NCBI GenBank assembly: GCA_002256425.1
Contig: NKIZ01000001.1
Coordinates: forward strand, 1,385,943 to 1,449,942
Direction of reading: 5' to 3'
DNA length: 64,000 bases
Source: Alphaproteobacteria bacterium PA2
GTDB lineage: Bacteria > Pseudomonadota > Alphaproteobacteria > Caulobacterales > Caulobacteraceae
Shown here: positions 52,446 to 61,504 of the stretch, piece after piece
How positions within the stretch are numbered: the stretch's first letter is position 1
How the letters are laid out: the number at the start of each line of letters is the position of its first letter
The notes under the pieces: generated by a model
Database searches by the model: none
What the model saw: the letters and a program-made list of their open reading frames with translations, nothing else
What the model was told of the DNA's origin: nothing
Program-made: the position numbers and the translations under genes

Positions 52446-53648
52446 ATGAACCTCGACTTTTCTGCGGAAGATAATGCGTTCCGGCTCGAAGCCCGGACCT
52501 TCATTGCCGAAAACTATCCCAAGGCCCTGCGGGAGAAACAGGACCGCGGCGAAACCCTGAGCAAGGAGGACTATCTCTCCTGGCATCGCATCCTGGCCAA
52601 AAAGGGTTGGTCGACGCCGTCCTGGCCCAAGGAACTGGGTGGAACAGACTGGACCCCGACCCAGAAGTACATCTGGTCCGAGGAACAGGCCCTGGCCGAC
52701 ACCATCGGCATCCTGCCCTTCGGCGTCGCCATGCTGGCGCCGGTGCTCTACACCTTCGGCACGCCCGAGCAGAAGGCCAAGTTCCTGCCCGACATCCGGG
52801 ACGGCAAGATCTGGTGGTGTCAGGGCTATTCCGAGCCGGGCGCCGGTTCCGACCTGGCCAGCCTGAAGACCAAGGCCGAGCGCTTCACTGCCGACGACGG
52901 CAAGGAATACTATCTGGTCAATGGCCAGAAGACCTGGACCACCCTTGGCCAGCACGCTGACTGGGGCTTCTTCCTGGTCCGCACCGATCCGGACTCCAAG
53001 CCGCAGTCGGGCATCAGCTTCCTGCTCATCGACATGAAGTCGCCGGGCATCGAGGTCCGCCGGATCACGACCCTGGAAGGCGGTCATGAGGTCAATGACG
53101 TCTTTCTGGACAATGTGAAGGTCCCGGTCGAGAACCGCATCTTCCACGAAAACCAGGGCTGGACCTGCGCCAAGGCCCTGCTGGCCCACGAGCGCTCCGG
53201 CATTGCCGGCGTGGCCCGTTCCAAGCGTGGCCTGGAACGCATCCGGGAAATGGCCTCCACGGAAATGTCCGATCTGGGCGGCGCCCTGCTGATGGATCCC
53301 TTCTTCCGTCGCAAGGTTGCTGAACTGGAGATCGACCTGACCGCGCTGGAATTCACCGAACTGCGCACCCTGGCCGGCGAAAGCAGCGGCAAGGGTCCGG
53401 GGACGGAAAGCTCGATCCTCAAGATCAAGGGCACCGAGATCCAGCAGCGTCTGACCGAACTGGCCCTGGAGGCTGCGGGCCATTACGGCGCGCCCTTCCT
53501 GGGTGAGACCGGCCACAATTCCGGGGTCGGTCCTCTGCACGCCCTGGATACGGCGGGCGACTATTTCAACACCCGCAAGACGTCGATCTATGGCGGGTCC
53601 AACGAGATCCAGCGCAACATCATCGCCAAGATGGTTCTGGGCCTCTAA
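52446..53648 (+). CDS. acyl-CoA dehydrogenase (larger of a pair)
   Basis: 400-residue FAD-dependent acyl-CoA dehydrogenase. Clear motifs are WWCQGYSEPGAGSDLASLKTKAER (FAD/substrate region), LVNGQKTWTTLGQHADW, VFLDNVKVPVENRI, and the C-terminal KTSIYGGSNEIQRNIIAKMVLGL. GGGAG precedes the ATG at 52446; an upstream in-frame ATG at 52392 is less likely. Followed 76 bases later by a second member, a pairing typical of heteromeric ACADs acting on steroid or branched side-chain CoA esters; the substrate is inferred only from that pairing. Confidence 0.93.
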   Translation: MNLDFSAEDNAFRLEARTFIAENYPKALREKQDRGETLSKEDYLSWHRILAKKGWSTPSWPKELGGTDWTPTQKYIWSEEQALADTIGILPFGVAMLAPVLYTFGTPEQKAKFLPDIRDGKIWWCQGYSEPGAGSDLASLKTKAERFTADDGKEYYLVNGQKTWTTLGQHADWGFFLVRTDPDSKPQSGISFLLIDMKSPGIEVRRITTLEGGHEVNDVFLDNVKVPVENRIFHENQGWTCAKALLAHERSGIAGVARSKRGLERIREMASTEMSDLGGALLMDPFFRRKVAELEIDLTALEFTELRTLAGESSGKGPGTESSILKIKGTEIQQRLTELALEAAGHYGAPFLGETGHNSGVGPLHALDTAGDYFNTRKTSIYGGSNEIQRNIIAKMVLGL

Positions 53649-53724
53649 TACCAAGCCTAACGCCGAAACATCCCACGAAATGCCGCTCCGTCACTGACGG
53701 GGCGGCGCACGACCCGAGGAACCC

Positions 53725-54870
53725 ATGGATTTCAGCTTCACCGACGAACAGTCCATGCTGCGCGATACGGTCGCCAGCTATCTGGCCGACAATTACAGCT
53801 TTGATCAGCGCCGCGCGGCCCTGAAAGCCGAACCGGGCTGGCGTCCGGACGTCTGGAAGGCCTTTGCAGACGAGCTGGGCATTCTGGGCGCTGCCTTCTC
53901 CGAAGAGCAGGGCGGCCTGGGCGGCGGCTACACCGAAAACATGGTGGTCATGGAAGAGCTGGGTAAGTCCCTGGTGGTCGAGCCCTACCTGCAGACCGTG
54001 GTCATCGGCGGCGGCTTCCTAAAGCACGGCAAGCCGGCGGGCGCCGATGAGCTGATCGGCAAGGTCATCGCCGGCGAGGCGATCATTTCCTTCGCCCACG
54101 CCGAACCCCAGGGCCGCTATAACTGGTCGGACCTGAAGACCACCGCCAAGAAGGACGGCTCTGGCTATGTCCTCAACGGCCACAAGGCCGTGGTCATCGG
54201 CGGCCCCTACGCCACCCACTTCATCGTCACCGCCCGCACCGGCGGCGGCCAGCGGGACGCCCAGGGCGTTTCGGTCTTCATCGTCGAGAAGTCGGCCAAG
54301 GGCGTGACCACCCGCGACTATCCCACGGTTGATGGTTTCCGCGCCGCGGAAGTCTATCTCGAGAACGTGTCCGTCGGCGGCGAAGCCCTGGTGGGTCCGG
54401 AAGGTCAGTCCCTGCCCCTGGTGGAACAGGTGATCGACGAAGCCGTCGCCGCCACCTGCGCCGAAGCCTGCGGCGTCCTGCGTCGCCTGCACGAGGGTAC
54501 GCTGGAATACACCAAGCAGCGCAAGCAGTTCGGCCAGCCGATCTCGTCCTTCCAGGTCCTGCAGCACCGGATGGTCGACATGTTCATCCAGCTGGAGCAG
54601 TCGGTTTCCATGACCTACATGGCGACCATCAAGCTGACCGACCCCGCCGAAGATCGCGCCAAGGCCGTCGCGGCGGCGAAGGTGCAGATCGGCAAGGCCT
54701 GCAAGTTTGTCGGCCAGAACGCCATCCAGCTGCATGGCGGCATGGGCATGACCGACGAAATGGCCATCGGCCACTATTTCAAGCGCGCCACCATGATCGA
54801 AGGCGCCTTCGGCTCCACCGACCATCACCTGGCCCGTTACGAAGCCCTGTCCCTGGGCAAGGTCGCATAA
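53725..54870 (+). CDS. acyl-CoA dehydrogenase (second of a pair)
   Basis: 381-residue acyl-CoA dehydrogenase with FAD and substrate motifs (FAHAEPQGRYNW, YVLNGHKAVVIGGPYA, VYLENVSVGGEALVG, RKQFGQPISSFQVLQHRMVDM, LHGGMGMTDEMAIGHYFKRATMIEGAFGSTDHH). It differs from the first gene in the central region, as expected for the partner subunit of a heteromeric enzyme. The GAGGAACCC upstream sequence supports the start. The next gene follows after 5 bases. Confidence 0.93.
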   Translation: MDFSFTDEQSMLRDTVASYLADNYSFDQRRAALKAEPGWRPDVWKAFADELGILGAAFSEEQGGLGGGYTENMVVMEELGKSLVVEPYLQTVVIGGGFLKHGKPAGADELIGKVIAGEAIISFAHAEPQGRYNWSDLKTTAKKDGSGYVLNGHKAVVIGGPYATHFIVTARTGGGQRDAQGVSVFIVEKSAKGVTTRDYPTVDGFRAAEVYLENVSVGGEALVGPEGQSLPLVEQVIDEAVAATCAEACGVLRRLHEGTLEYTKQRKQFGQPISSFQVLQHRMVDMFIQLEQSVSMTYMATIKLTDPAEDRAKAVAAAKVQIGKACKFVGQNAIQLHGGMGMTDEMAIGHYFKRATMIEGAFGSTDHHLARYEALSLGKVA

Positions 54871-54875
54871 GGGGA

Positions 54876-55463
54876 ATGGGCAAGGAGGCCGAGGTTCCAG
54901 CTGTCTTTCCGGACGGCGAAGACCTTGGCCGCCTCCAGCTTGAGGGTGCGCGTCTCATCTTCCGAGGCGCTGCCCGTAGGGTCTACGACGGCGAAGCCCT
55001 GCTCGGCGTCTCGGCTATGGGCGGTGACCTTATCCTCCCGGACGGCGCCCGCTTTCGCCTGGGCGAAAAGCAGGCCTCCGCCTGGGCTGACGCCATCCTC
55101 AATCCAAAGACCAGACTGGACAAGCTGGGCGTAAAGCCGGGCATGGCGGTGGCCATCCGGAATGTGGATGATGACGCTCTGGTCGACGAACTCACCGCCC
55201 GGGGTGTGACACTTGTCGACACCCGTTTCGACATCCTCTTCTACGGCGCCGACACCGTGGCCGAGGTGCAGGGCCTGGCAGGCCTGATGGAGGTCATGGC
55301 CCCCAAGGCTGCGGTCTGGATTGTTTCGCGCAAGGGCAAGGCCGCCACCATCAAGGATGTGGAGGTCATGACCGCCGCCAAGGCCCTGGGGCTTGTGGAC
55401 AGCAGGGTGGTGGGCTTCTCACCCACCCTGACCGCCCTGAGGTTTACGAAGCGCCGGCCATGA
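54876..55463 (+). CDS. uncharacterised protein, DUF3052-like
   Basis: 195-residue protein without an assigned function. The middle region resembles DUF3052 (LDKLGVKPGMAVAIRNVDDDALVDELTARG, about residues 85-115), followed by a Rossmann-like alternation (VDTRFDILFYGADTVAEV, APKAAVWIVSRKGKAATIKDVEVMTAA). No catalytic motif is evident. It begins 5 bases after the second acyl-CoA dehydrogenase and overlaps the convergent carbonic anhydrase by 20 bases. Confidence 0.65.
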   Translation: MGKEAEVPAVFPDGEDLGRLQLEGARLIFRGAARRVYDGEALLGVSAMGGDLILPDGARFRLGEKQASAWADAILNPKTRLDKLGVKPGMAVAIRNVDDDALVDELTARGVTLVDTRFDILFYGADTVAEVQGLAGLMEVMAPKAAVWIVSRKGKAATIKDVEVMTAAKALGLVDSRVVGFSPTLTALRFTKRRP

Positions 55464-56019
55464 GCCGGGCCCGCTCGGCCGCCATTTCCGTCCGGAACTC
55501 CACCTTGGACCAGACCCGGTAGTCGCCGACGGCGTAACCCTGTGCGTTCTTCAGATAGAGGAAGGCGTTCAGCCGGTTGGCGATCGTGTTGTCCCGGGTC
55601 TTGGTCACAGCACCGGGCGCACCCATGACGATGGAATGGGGCGGAATGATCGTACCTTCCTTCAGAAAGGCGCCGCCGGCGACAATGCTGCCTTCGCCGA
55701 TCTGGCAGCCATCCATGATGGTGGCGCCGATGCCGATGAGGCAGGCGTCGCCGATGGTGCAGCCGTGCAGGGTGACGTGGTGGGTGATGGAGCAGTCAGC
55801 CCCGACAAAGGTTCCTGTGCCCGAGCCTACGTGGATCATGACAAAATCCTGGATGTTGGCCCGGGGGCCAATCACCACCCGGTCGCTTTCCGCCCGGACC
55901 ACCACATTGCACCAGACCGAGGCGTCGGCGGCGATCTCCACATCGCCGAAGATCCGGGCTGAGGGGTCGATATAGGCTGCGCCGAGATTGCGGACATCGG
56001 GGCCAAGAAAGGGCGTCAT
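55444..56019 (-). CDS. gamma-carbonic anhydrase family protein
   Basis: 191-residue left-handed beta-helix trimer-forming protein of the gamma-class carbonic anhydrase family. Hexapeptide repeats run from about residue 15 to 150, and candidate zinc-binding histidines are at about 63 (VMIHVGSG), 80/81 (ITHHVTLHG) and 85. Most bacterial relatives (YrdA, CaiE, PaaY type) have unproven or other activity. It sits 8 bases downstream of an amidase on the same strand and may share its promoter. Confidence 0.88.
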   Translation of the reverse strand: MTPFLGPDVRNLGAAYIDPSARIFGDVEIAADASVWCNVVVRAESDRVVIGPRANIQDFVMIHVGSGTGTFVGADCSITHHVTLHGCTIGDACLIGIGATIMDGCQIGEGSIVAGGAFLKEGTIIPPHSIVMGAPGAVTKTRDNTIANRLNAFLYLKNAQGYAVGDYRVWSKVEFRTEMAAERARLMAGAS

Positions 56020-56027
56020 GGGTTTTC

Positions 56028-57422
56028 CTAACGGGGGTCGATGGGCGTTGTGACAGGTTGGTGGGCCTCGATGATCTCACCGGCGGCAAGACAGAGGTCC
56101 TCCCGGTATCGTGCGGAGATGATCTGGACGCCGAGGGGCTGACCTTCATGCTCGCCAAGGGGAACTGACAGGCCGGGCAGCCCAAGGACAGGGCACATGA
56201 ACTGAAGCCTGATCCCTTCCAGGGTTCGCAGGACACCCTCGCGACCTTCCGTGTCCAGTTCAGCAGGCAGGCTGGGCTCGGGGCAGTTCGGCGCAATAAT
56301 GACGGGATAGGTCTCGAAGAACTGGTTCCAGGCCGTGAGCAGCTGGTCGCGTCGTGCAAAGGCGCTGAGGAAGGTCGGCATGTCGGCCAGGCCTTTTTCA
56401 GCGATCCAGTGGGTGAAGAAACCGGTCAGGGCAGGATCACCGACCTGCTCGAGAATGGGGACCAGACTGATGCCGAAGTGGGGCAGGCCCATGGGCTCCC
56501 ACAGGTCGGCGACCTCGCGGAGGTTTGGCGGTTCGACCTCGACGATCTCATAGCCTGCGGCTGCAAGACGACGCCCCGCCTCCCGCACGGCGTCAGCAAC
56601 AGCGGGGTGAACCGAAAATCCCGCAGGAGACGCAACCAGTGCGGCGCGACGCGGCGCAGGCGGTCCGACCAGGGGCGCAGGGGTCCAGACCTGATCCCTG
56701 GGATCGCCAGGCGACATGGCCGCCAGGGCGAGGCGCGCGTCACGGACGCTTCGCGACAGCGGCCCCGCCACAGCCATCATCTGGCTGGCGAGATTTCGGC
56801 CATTGCGGGCCGTCGGGTTGAAGGACGGAATGCGGCCCGGGGAGGTCCGCAGACCCACCACCCCGTTGCAGTAGGCCGGCCAGCGGATGGATCCGCCAAT
56901 GTCAGAGCCGTGGGCGATGGCGCCAATTCCAGCCGCAAGGGAGGCGGCCGCGCCACCGCTGGACCCGCCGCAGGTCACATCACGGTTCCATGGATTAAAG
57001 GTCTGGCCATGCAGGGTGCTGCTGGTCATGGCCCGCATGGAAAAGGCCGGCGCTGCGGTGCGTCCGACAAGGATCGCCCCGGCGCGGCGCAGATTGGCGA
57101 CCACTGGCGCATCCTCCCGGGCGACCAGGTTCCTGAACATGACGACGCCATTGTCGGTGGCGCACCCCTTCTGGTCAGCGACAATCTTGATGGTTGCGGG
57201 AACCCCGTGCAGGGGCCCCAGGACCTCGCCACGGGCCTGGGCTTCATCCGCCGCCGCCGCCATGCTCAGGGCTTCATCCGCCAGGACGTGAACCACGGCG
57301 TTGAGGCGGGGATTCACCGCATCCAGCCGGGCAAGGCAGGACTGGACCGCTTCACGTGCCGAAACACGACCGGCGCGGATCAGCGCCGCAAGGTCCGTCG
57401 CATCAAGTCGCCAGAGTTCCAT
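56028..57422 (-). CDS. amidase signature family hydrolase
   Basis: 464-residue serine amidase related to GatA and fatty-acid amide hydrolase. The Lys-Ser-Ser triad is visible: Lys79 in PATIKIVADQKG, the cis-Ser in CGGSSGGAAAS (about 154-155), and the nucleophile Ser178 in GSDIGGSIRWPAY. The protein lacks a GatB partner gene here, so a catabolic amidase is more likely than tRNA amidotransferase. The downstream gamma carbonic anhydrase gene is 8 bases away. Confidence 0.92.
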   Translation of the reverse strand: MELWRLDATDLAALIRAGRVSAREAVQSCLARLDAVNPRLNAVVHVLADEALSMAAAADEAQARGEVLGPLHGVPATIKIVADQKGCATDNGVVMFRNLVAREDAPVVANLRRAGAILVGRTAAPAFSMRAMTSSTLHGQTFNPWNRDVTCGGSSGGAAASLAAGIGAIAHGSDIGGSIRWPAYCNGVVGLRTSPGRIPSFNPTARNGRNLASQMMAVAGPLSRSVRDARLALAAMSPGDPRDQVWTPAPLVGPPAPRRAALVASPAGFSVHPAVADAVREAGRRLAAAGYEIVEVEPPNLREVADLWEPMGLPHFGISLVPILEQVGDPALTGFFTHWIAEKGLADMPTFLSAFARRDQLLTAWNQFFETYPVIIAPNCPEPSLPAELDTEGREGVLRTLEGIRLQFMCPVLGLPGLSVPLGEHEGQPLGVQIISARYREDLCLAAGEIIEAHQPVTTPIDPR

Positions 57423-57557
57423 GTCCGCTCCGTTTTTGACTTTAGGGGGGAAGAATGCCGCCTCCGGCCTTGCAGCGGCAAGGCTTGAAGCGCGCCTCCA
57501 GAATGAAAGTGGCGATTTGAGTTGCTCCCCCGGGGCGAACGGGGCTTAAGCCACCCC

Positions 57558-58445
57558 ATGTCCGTTCGCGACTTCCTGCTGCTGGCCTTTGTCTGCCTTG
57601 CCTGGGCGGCCAACAATGTCGTGTCGAAGTATGTGGTCACCCATCTGGGTGCACCGCCCATGTTCTATGCGGCCATGCGGTTCGCCGTGGTCTCGATCGC
57701 GGTCTTTCCCTGGCTGCGGAACATGCCGCGCCCGCGATGGAAAATGGTCATGGTCGGCCTGATGATGGGCGGCGGAACCTTTTCCCTGGTCTTCATCGCC
57801 CTGAAAACCTCCAGTCCTTCTGCTGTCGCCATTGTCAGTCAGATGGGCGTGCCCCTGACGACGGTCCTGTCCTATTTCATGCTGGGCGAGCGCCTGACCC
57901 GGAGGCGGATAGTTGGCGTCGCCCTGACCCTGGCGGGCGTCCTTCTGGTCATGTGGGATCCGGGCGGGTTCAGGCTTTCTCCCGGGCTCATGCTGGTCGT
58001 CGCCGCATCGGTCCTTGGATCGCTGGGGGCTGTCATGATGAAGCAGATGGAAGGGGTCAAACCCCTCCAGTTCCAGGCCTGGGTGGGGGTGTCGTCCCTG
58101 GCCCCGACCCTGGCCTTTTCCCTGCTGTTCGAGCCGAACCAGGTGCAATTGGCCGTGGAGGCCGGCTGGCAGTTCTGGGCCGCCGCCCTCTTCTCAGGGC
58201 TGTTCGTCTCGGTTGTGGCTCATACCCTCTATTACGGCCTGATCCAGAGGTACGAGGCGACGCTGATTTCGCCCCTGACCCTGATGACGCCCCTGGCGAC
58301 CATTGCCCTGGGCGTGGTGTTCACCCACGACGCCTTCGGGTTCCGGATGGCCCTCGGCACAGCCCTGGCCCTGGCCGGCGTGCTGGTCATCGCCCTGCGC
58401 TGGAACCAGGTCATGGCTGTACTGTCGAGAAGCCGCGCCGCCTAG
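57558..58445 (+). CDS. EamA-family (DMT) transporter
   Basis: 295-residue drug/metabolite-superfamily transporter with ten hydrophobic segments and two EamA domains. Diagnostic pieces are FVCLAWAANNVVSKYVVTHLGAPPMFYAAMRF in the first half and LISPLTLMTPLATIALGVVFTHDAFG in the second. The start at 57558 lies in front of the typical SVRDFLLLAFV helix; an upstream ATG at 57522 is in frame but not conserved. Substrate unknown, possibly amino acid or metabolite export. Confidence 0.9.
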   Translation: MSVRDFLLLAFVCLAWAANNVVSKYVVTHLGAPPMFYAAMRFAVVSIAVFPWLRNMPRPRWKMVMVGLMMGGGTFSLVFIALKTSSPSAVAIVSQMGVPLTTVLSYFMLGERLTRRRIVGVALTLAGVLLVMWDPGGFRLSPGLMLVVAASVLGSLGAVMMKQMEGVKPLQFQAWVGVSSLAPTLAFSLLFEPNQVQLAVEAGWQFWAAALFSGLFVSVVAHTLYYGLIQRYEATLISPLTLMTPLATIALGVVFTHDAFGFRMALGTALALAGVLVIALRWNQVMAVLSRSRAA

Positions 58446-58479
58446 CCCTTGGCGGGAACACGCTCTAGGCTCGCGAGTC

Positions 58480-59199
58480 ATGGATTTCATCGACGCCCCA
58501 TCGCCGAATTTCGACGTGCGCAAGACGCCGCCGGACATGATCGTGCTCCACTATACCGGCATGAAGACGGGAGAGGGGGCCCTGGACCGCCTGCGGGACG
58601 CCCAGTCCAAGGTCAGTTCCCATTATCTGGTGGAGGAAGACGGACGGGTCTTCCGTCTTGTGGCCGAGGAACGCCGCGCCTGGCACGCCGGGGTCTCGTT
58701 CTGGAAGGGTGAGACCGACGTCAACAGCCGGTCCATCGGCATCGAGATCGTCAATCCCGGCCATGAATGGGGCTATCGCGCTTTTCCCGAGGCGCAGATC
58801 GCGGCGGTGATCGGCCTGCTTGCCGATATCCGAACCCGCTGGATAATCGAGGATGGCCGGATTGTCGGTCACTCCGACGTGGCGCCCGACCGCAAGGATG
58901 ATCCGGGCGAACTCTTCCCCTGGAAGACCCTGGCCGAGGCCGGGCATGGATTGTGGGTCGAGCCGCCGGCGGCGCCAGGCGCACCTCTGGGCGAAGGGGC
59001 TGAAGGGGCAGGGGTCTTCGCCCTGCAGGCCGGTTTCACCCGGCTGGGTTATGACTGCGCGCCCTCAGGGACCTTTGATGCTCATACGACCTCGGTGGTC
59101 CGGGCCTTCCAGCGCCACTGGCGTCAGGAGAAATTCGACGGCGTGGCCGATGGCGAGACGCGGGCAAGGCTGATTGCACTGTTGCGGGCGGCGGGCTGA
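58480..59199 (+). CDS. N-acetylmuramoyl-L-alanine amidase AmpD-type with peptidoglycan-binding domain
   Basis: 239-residue amidase_2 enzyme (zinc, T7-lysozyme fold) that removes the peptide from anhydro-muropeptides during recycling. Predicted zinc ligands are His24 (VLHYTG), His131 (GHSDVAP) and Asp141 (RKDDPGE). The C-terminal 60 residues form a peptidoglycan-binding helix bundle (LQAGFTRLGYDCAPSGTFDAHTTSVVRAFQRHW). No signal peptide is seen, so cytoplasmic recycling is likely. Its stop overlaps the next gene's ATG (TGATG). Confidence 0.9.
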   Translation: MDFIDAPSPNFDVRKTPPDMIVLHYTGMKTGEGALDRLRDAQSKVSSHYLVEEDGRVFRLVAEERRAWHAGVSFWKGETDVNSRSIGIEIVNPGHEWGYRAFPEAQIAAVIGLLADIRTRWIIEDGRIVGHSDVAPDRKDDPGELFPWKTLAEAGHGLWVEPPAAPGAPLGEGAEGAGVFALQAGFTRLGYDCAPSGTFDAHTTSVVRAFQRHWRQEKFDGVADGETRARLIALLRAAG

Positions 59200-59801
59200 T
59201 GCACCCGGCGCCGATCTTTGCGGTCGAGGCGATCGGGCCGATTCTCGAGCACCTGAAACGTCATCCCCTTGCCGCGATTTCCGCAGCGCCCGAGGGGCGA
59301 ATACGGGTCGCTCATGCGCCTGTCCTGGCGCGGGAACTCGAGGGCGGAACGGTCCTGGACTTTCACCTTTCCCGCAACAACGCCCTGGCGGGGCATATCG
59401 AAGCCGGCTTTGAAGCGGTCGCTGTCAGCATGGGCCCCGAGGCCTATGTCAGCCCGGACTGGTATGCTTCAGACGATCAGGTGCCGACCTGGAATTACAT
59501 GTCTGTGGAGCTGGAAGGTGTCGTCGCCCCGCTGGATGAGGCCGGCCTCGTCGCCCTGCTGGACGACCTTTCCGCCCAGGAGGAGGCGCGGCTGGCGCCC
59601 AAGCCGGCCTGGACCCGGAACAAGATGTCTGTCGGCAGGTTCGACGCCATGCTCCGGGGCATTGTCGGGGCCCGGCTGGCCATCACCCGCCTTGAGGCCA
59701 CCTTCAAGCTCAGCCAGAACAAGTCCGCCGATGACCGACAGGGTGTCATAGCCGCCCTCGGGGCCCATCCGTTGGCCCGGGCCATGCAGGCGCTCAAGTG
59801 A
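59199..59801 (+). CDS. FMN-binding negative transcriptional regulator (PaiB-like)
   Basis: 200-residue flavin-binding split-barrel protein of the PaiB family, named after a negative regulator of Bacillus sporulation and protease genes. The segment VAHAPVLARELEGGTVLDFHLSRNNALAGHI (about residues 37-67), the flavin-loop YVSPDWYASDDQVPTWNYMSVELEG, and the C-terminal LSQNKSADDRQGVI are family-specific. Whether it regulates transcription here is unknown; many relatives are simply flavin-binding enzymes. It is coupled to ampD (TGATG) and to the GNAT gene (GTGA). Confidence 0.9.
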   Translation: MHPAPIFAVEAIGPILEHLKRHPLAAISAAPEGRIRVAHAPVLARELEGGTVLDFHLSRNNALAGHIEAGFEAVAVSMGPEAYVSPDWYASDDQVPTWNYMSVELEGVVAPLDEAGLVALLDDLSAQEEARLAPKPAWTRNKMSVGRFDAMLRGIVGARLAITRLEATFKLSQNKSADDRQGVIAALGAHPLARAMQALK

Positions 59802-60343
59802 TCCCGCCCCTGGCTCGCCAGATCCTGACGGCGGGCCCCTACCGGTTGACGCCTCTGGCCGACGGCGACGCCCGCGATCTGCTGACCTTGTTTGGCGATC
59901 CGGCAGTGGCCGAATTCATGGATATCGACCCCCTCGTCAATTTCGCCGAGGCCAAAGACATTGTCGCCTGGGCCCGCGAAATGGCGGCGGGCAATCGCGG
60001 CCTGCGCTGGGCGATCCGGCGGGAAGGGGTGTCGCGCCTGATCGGGACGGTAGGCTTCAATACCCTTGAACTGGATCGCGGCCGCCGGGGCGAGATCGCC
60101 TATGACCTTGCTCAGGATCAGTGGGGGCAGGGGGTGATGAGCGAGATCCTGCCCTACGTCATGGCCTTCGGCTATGGAACCCTGGGGCTGCACCGGCTGG
60201 AGGCCATGGTGACGGTCGGCAATATCCGGTCCTGCAAACTGCTTGAGCGGCATGGGTTTGTCCTCGAGGGCAAGCTGCGGGATCACGCCTTCTGGAAGGG
60301 GCGGTTCTGGGACCAGCTCATCTATGGACGCCTCGCCGATTGA
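59798..60343 (+). CDS. GNAT-family N-acetyltransferase (RimJ/RimL-like)
   Basis: 181-residue GNAT protein with the usual regions: FGDPAVAEFMDIDPL, LRWAIRREGVSRLIGTVGFNTLELDRGRRGEIAYDLAQDQWGQGVM, and the acetyl-CoA-binding stretch LHRLEAMVTVGNIRSCKLLERHGFVLEGKLR. This resembles acetylation of ribosomal-protein or other amino groups; the acceptor is unknown. The GTG start overlaps the upstream stop by 4 bases, so the three genes from ampD on form one transcript. Confidence 0.9.
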   Translation: MIPPLARQILTAGPYRLTPLADGDARDLLTLFGDPAVAEFMDIDPLVNFAEAKDIVAWAREMAAGNRGLRWAIRREGVSRLIGTVGFNTLELDRGRRGEIAYDLAQDQWGQGVMSEILPYVMAFGYGTLGLHRLEAMVTVGNIRSCKLLERHGFVLEGKLRDHAFWKGRFWDQLIYGRLAD

Positions 60344-60374
60344 CCCGCGGGACCATAGCGGCCATTGCTGATGC

Positions 60375-60765
<391 letters not shown>

Positions 60766-60904
60766 CACTTTCCACAGAAACTCGAAAACACGGCGTTATG
60801 CTTAACGTGTTCAGTGTATGTTCTGTGAATTGTTTACGTATGTTAACTATAGATGCCCTGAACACCTTTGTTTTTGCCCGAATTCACCCCTGGGAGTCAT
60901 TGTA

Positions 60905-60929
60905 TCCCAATTGATCCCATGTTAACCCA
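60905..60929 (-). promoter_or_regulatory. MraZ operator boxes
   Basis: Three TGGGN boxes occur on the minus strand (complements TCCCA, TCCCA and ACCCA at 60905, 60915 and 60925) with exact 10-base periodicity. This is the pattern of MraZ-binding repeats found upstream of dcw clusters and implies autoregulation of mraZ and the division genes. The boxes lie 108-132 bases before the mraZ ATG. Confidence 0.75.
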
Positions 60930-61036
60930 ATCACGTTCGATTATGGATGTTGGAGGTCTGCGCAGAGTGCTGCGGCCGGGTCTCCAGGGGTGAATTTCAC
61001 ATTGGCCATTGCGGCCACGATTTGGGGCGCGGCGGG

Positions 61037-61504
61037 ATGTTCGTCTCGACGTTTGAAAAGCAGCTGGACGCCAAGCGGCGCATTGTGGTGCCACAGGAGT
61101 TCCGCGCCCTGATGTCTGGCCCCTTTGATGGCGTGGTCTGTTTTCCCTCCATCGAAGCTGATTGCATTGAAGGTGGCGGCCAGGCCCTGTTCGATCGCTA
61201 TGTGGGCGTAATCGAGGAACTGGATTTCGGTGACCCGATCCGCAGCGCCCTTGAAACCTCGATCTATGGCGGTCTGGCCCGCATGGCGTTTGACACCGCC
61301 GGGCGCATCACCCTGCCTGAGCATCTCTGCGACATGTTCGGTCTCGATGACTGGGTTGTGGTTGTTGGCCTTGGCGACCGGTTCCAGATCTGGGGTCGGG
61401 AGGCGTTTCAGGCCCATCGCTCGGCTCAGAGAGAGCTGGCGCGGGATGGCCTTGCCCAGCTGCGATCTGCACAGCGCGCCGCGCGCCTGGGAGGCGGCGC
61501 TTGA
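61037..61504 (+). CDS. mraZ: transcriptional regulator MraZ
   Basis: 155-residue MraZ with two AbrB-like halves, marked by [13 protein letters not shown] (about residue 12) and [12 protein letters not shown] (about 93). It forms rings that bind the TGGG repeats upstream and represses the division and cell-wall cluster. I set the start at [11 protein letters not shown], the canonical start; the frame is open to 60947 but is not conserved. Its stop overlaps the TTG start of rsmH. Confidence 0.95.
   Translation: MFVSTFEKQLDAKRRIVVPQEFRALMSGPFDGVVCFPSIEADCIEGGGQALFDRYVGVIEELDFGDPIRSALETSIYGGLARMAFDTAGRITLPEHLCDMFGLDDWVVVVGLGDRFQIWGREAFQAHRSAQRELARDGLAQLRSAQRAARLGGGA

Noticed and set aside
52431-53654. 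Minus-strand frame of 407 codons opposite the first acyl-CoA dehydrogenase
   Set aside because: Antisense shadow; the acyl-CoA dehydrogenase on the plus strand has complete family motifs.
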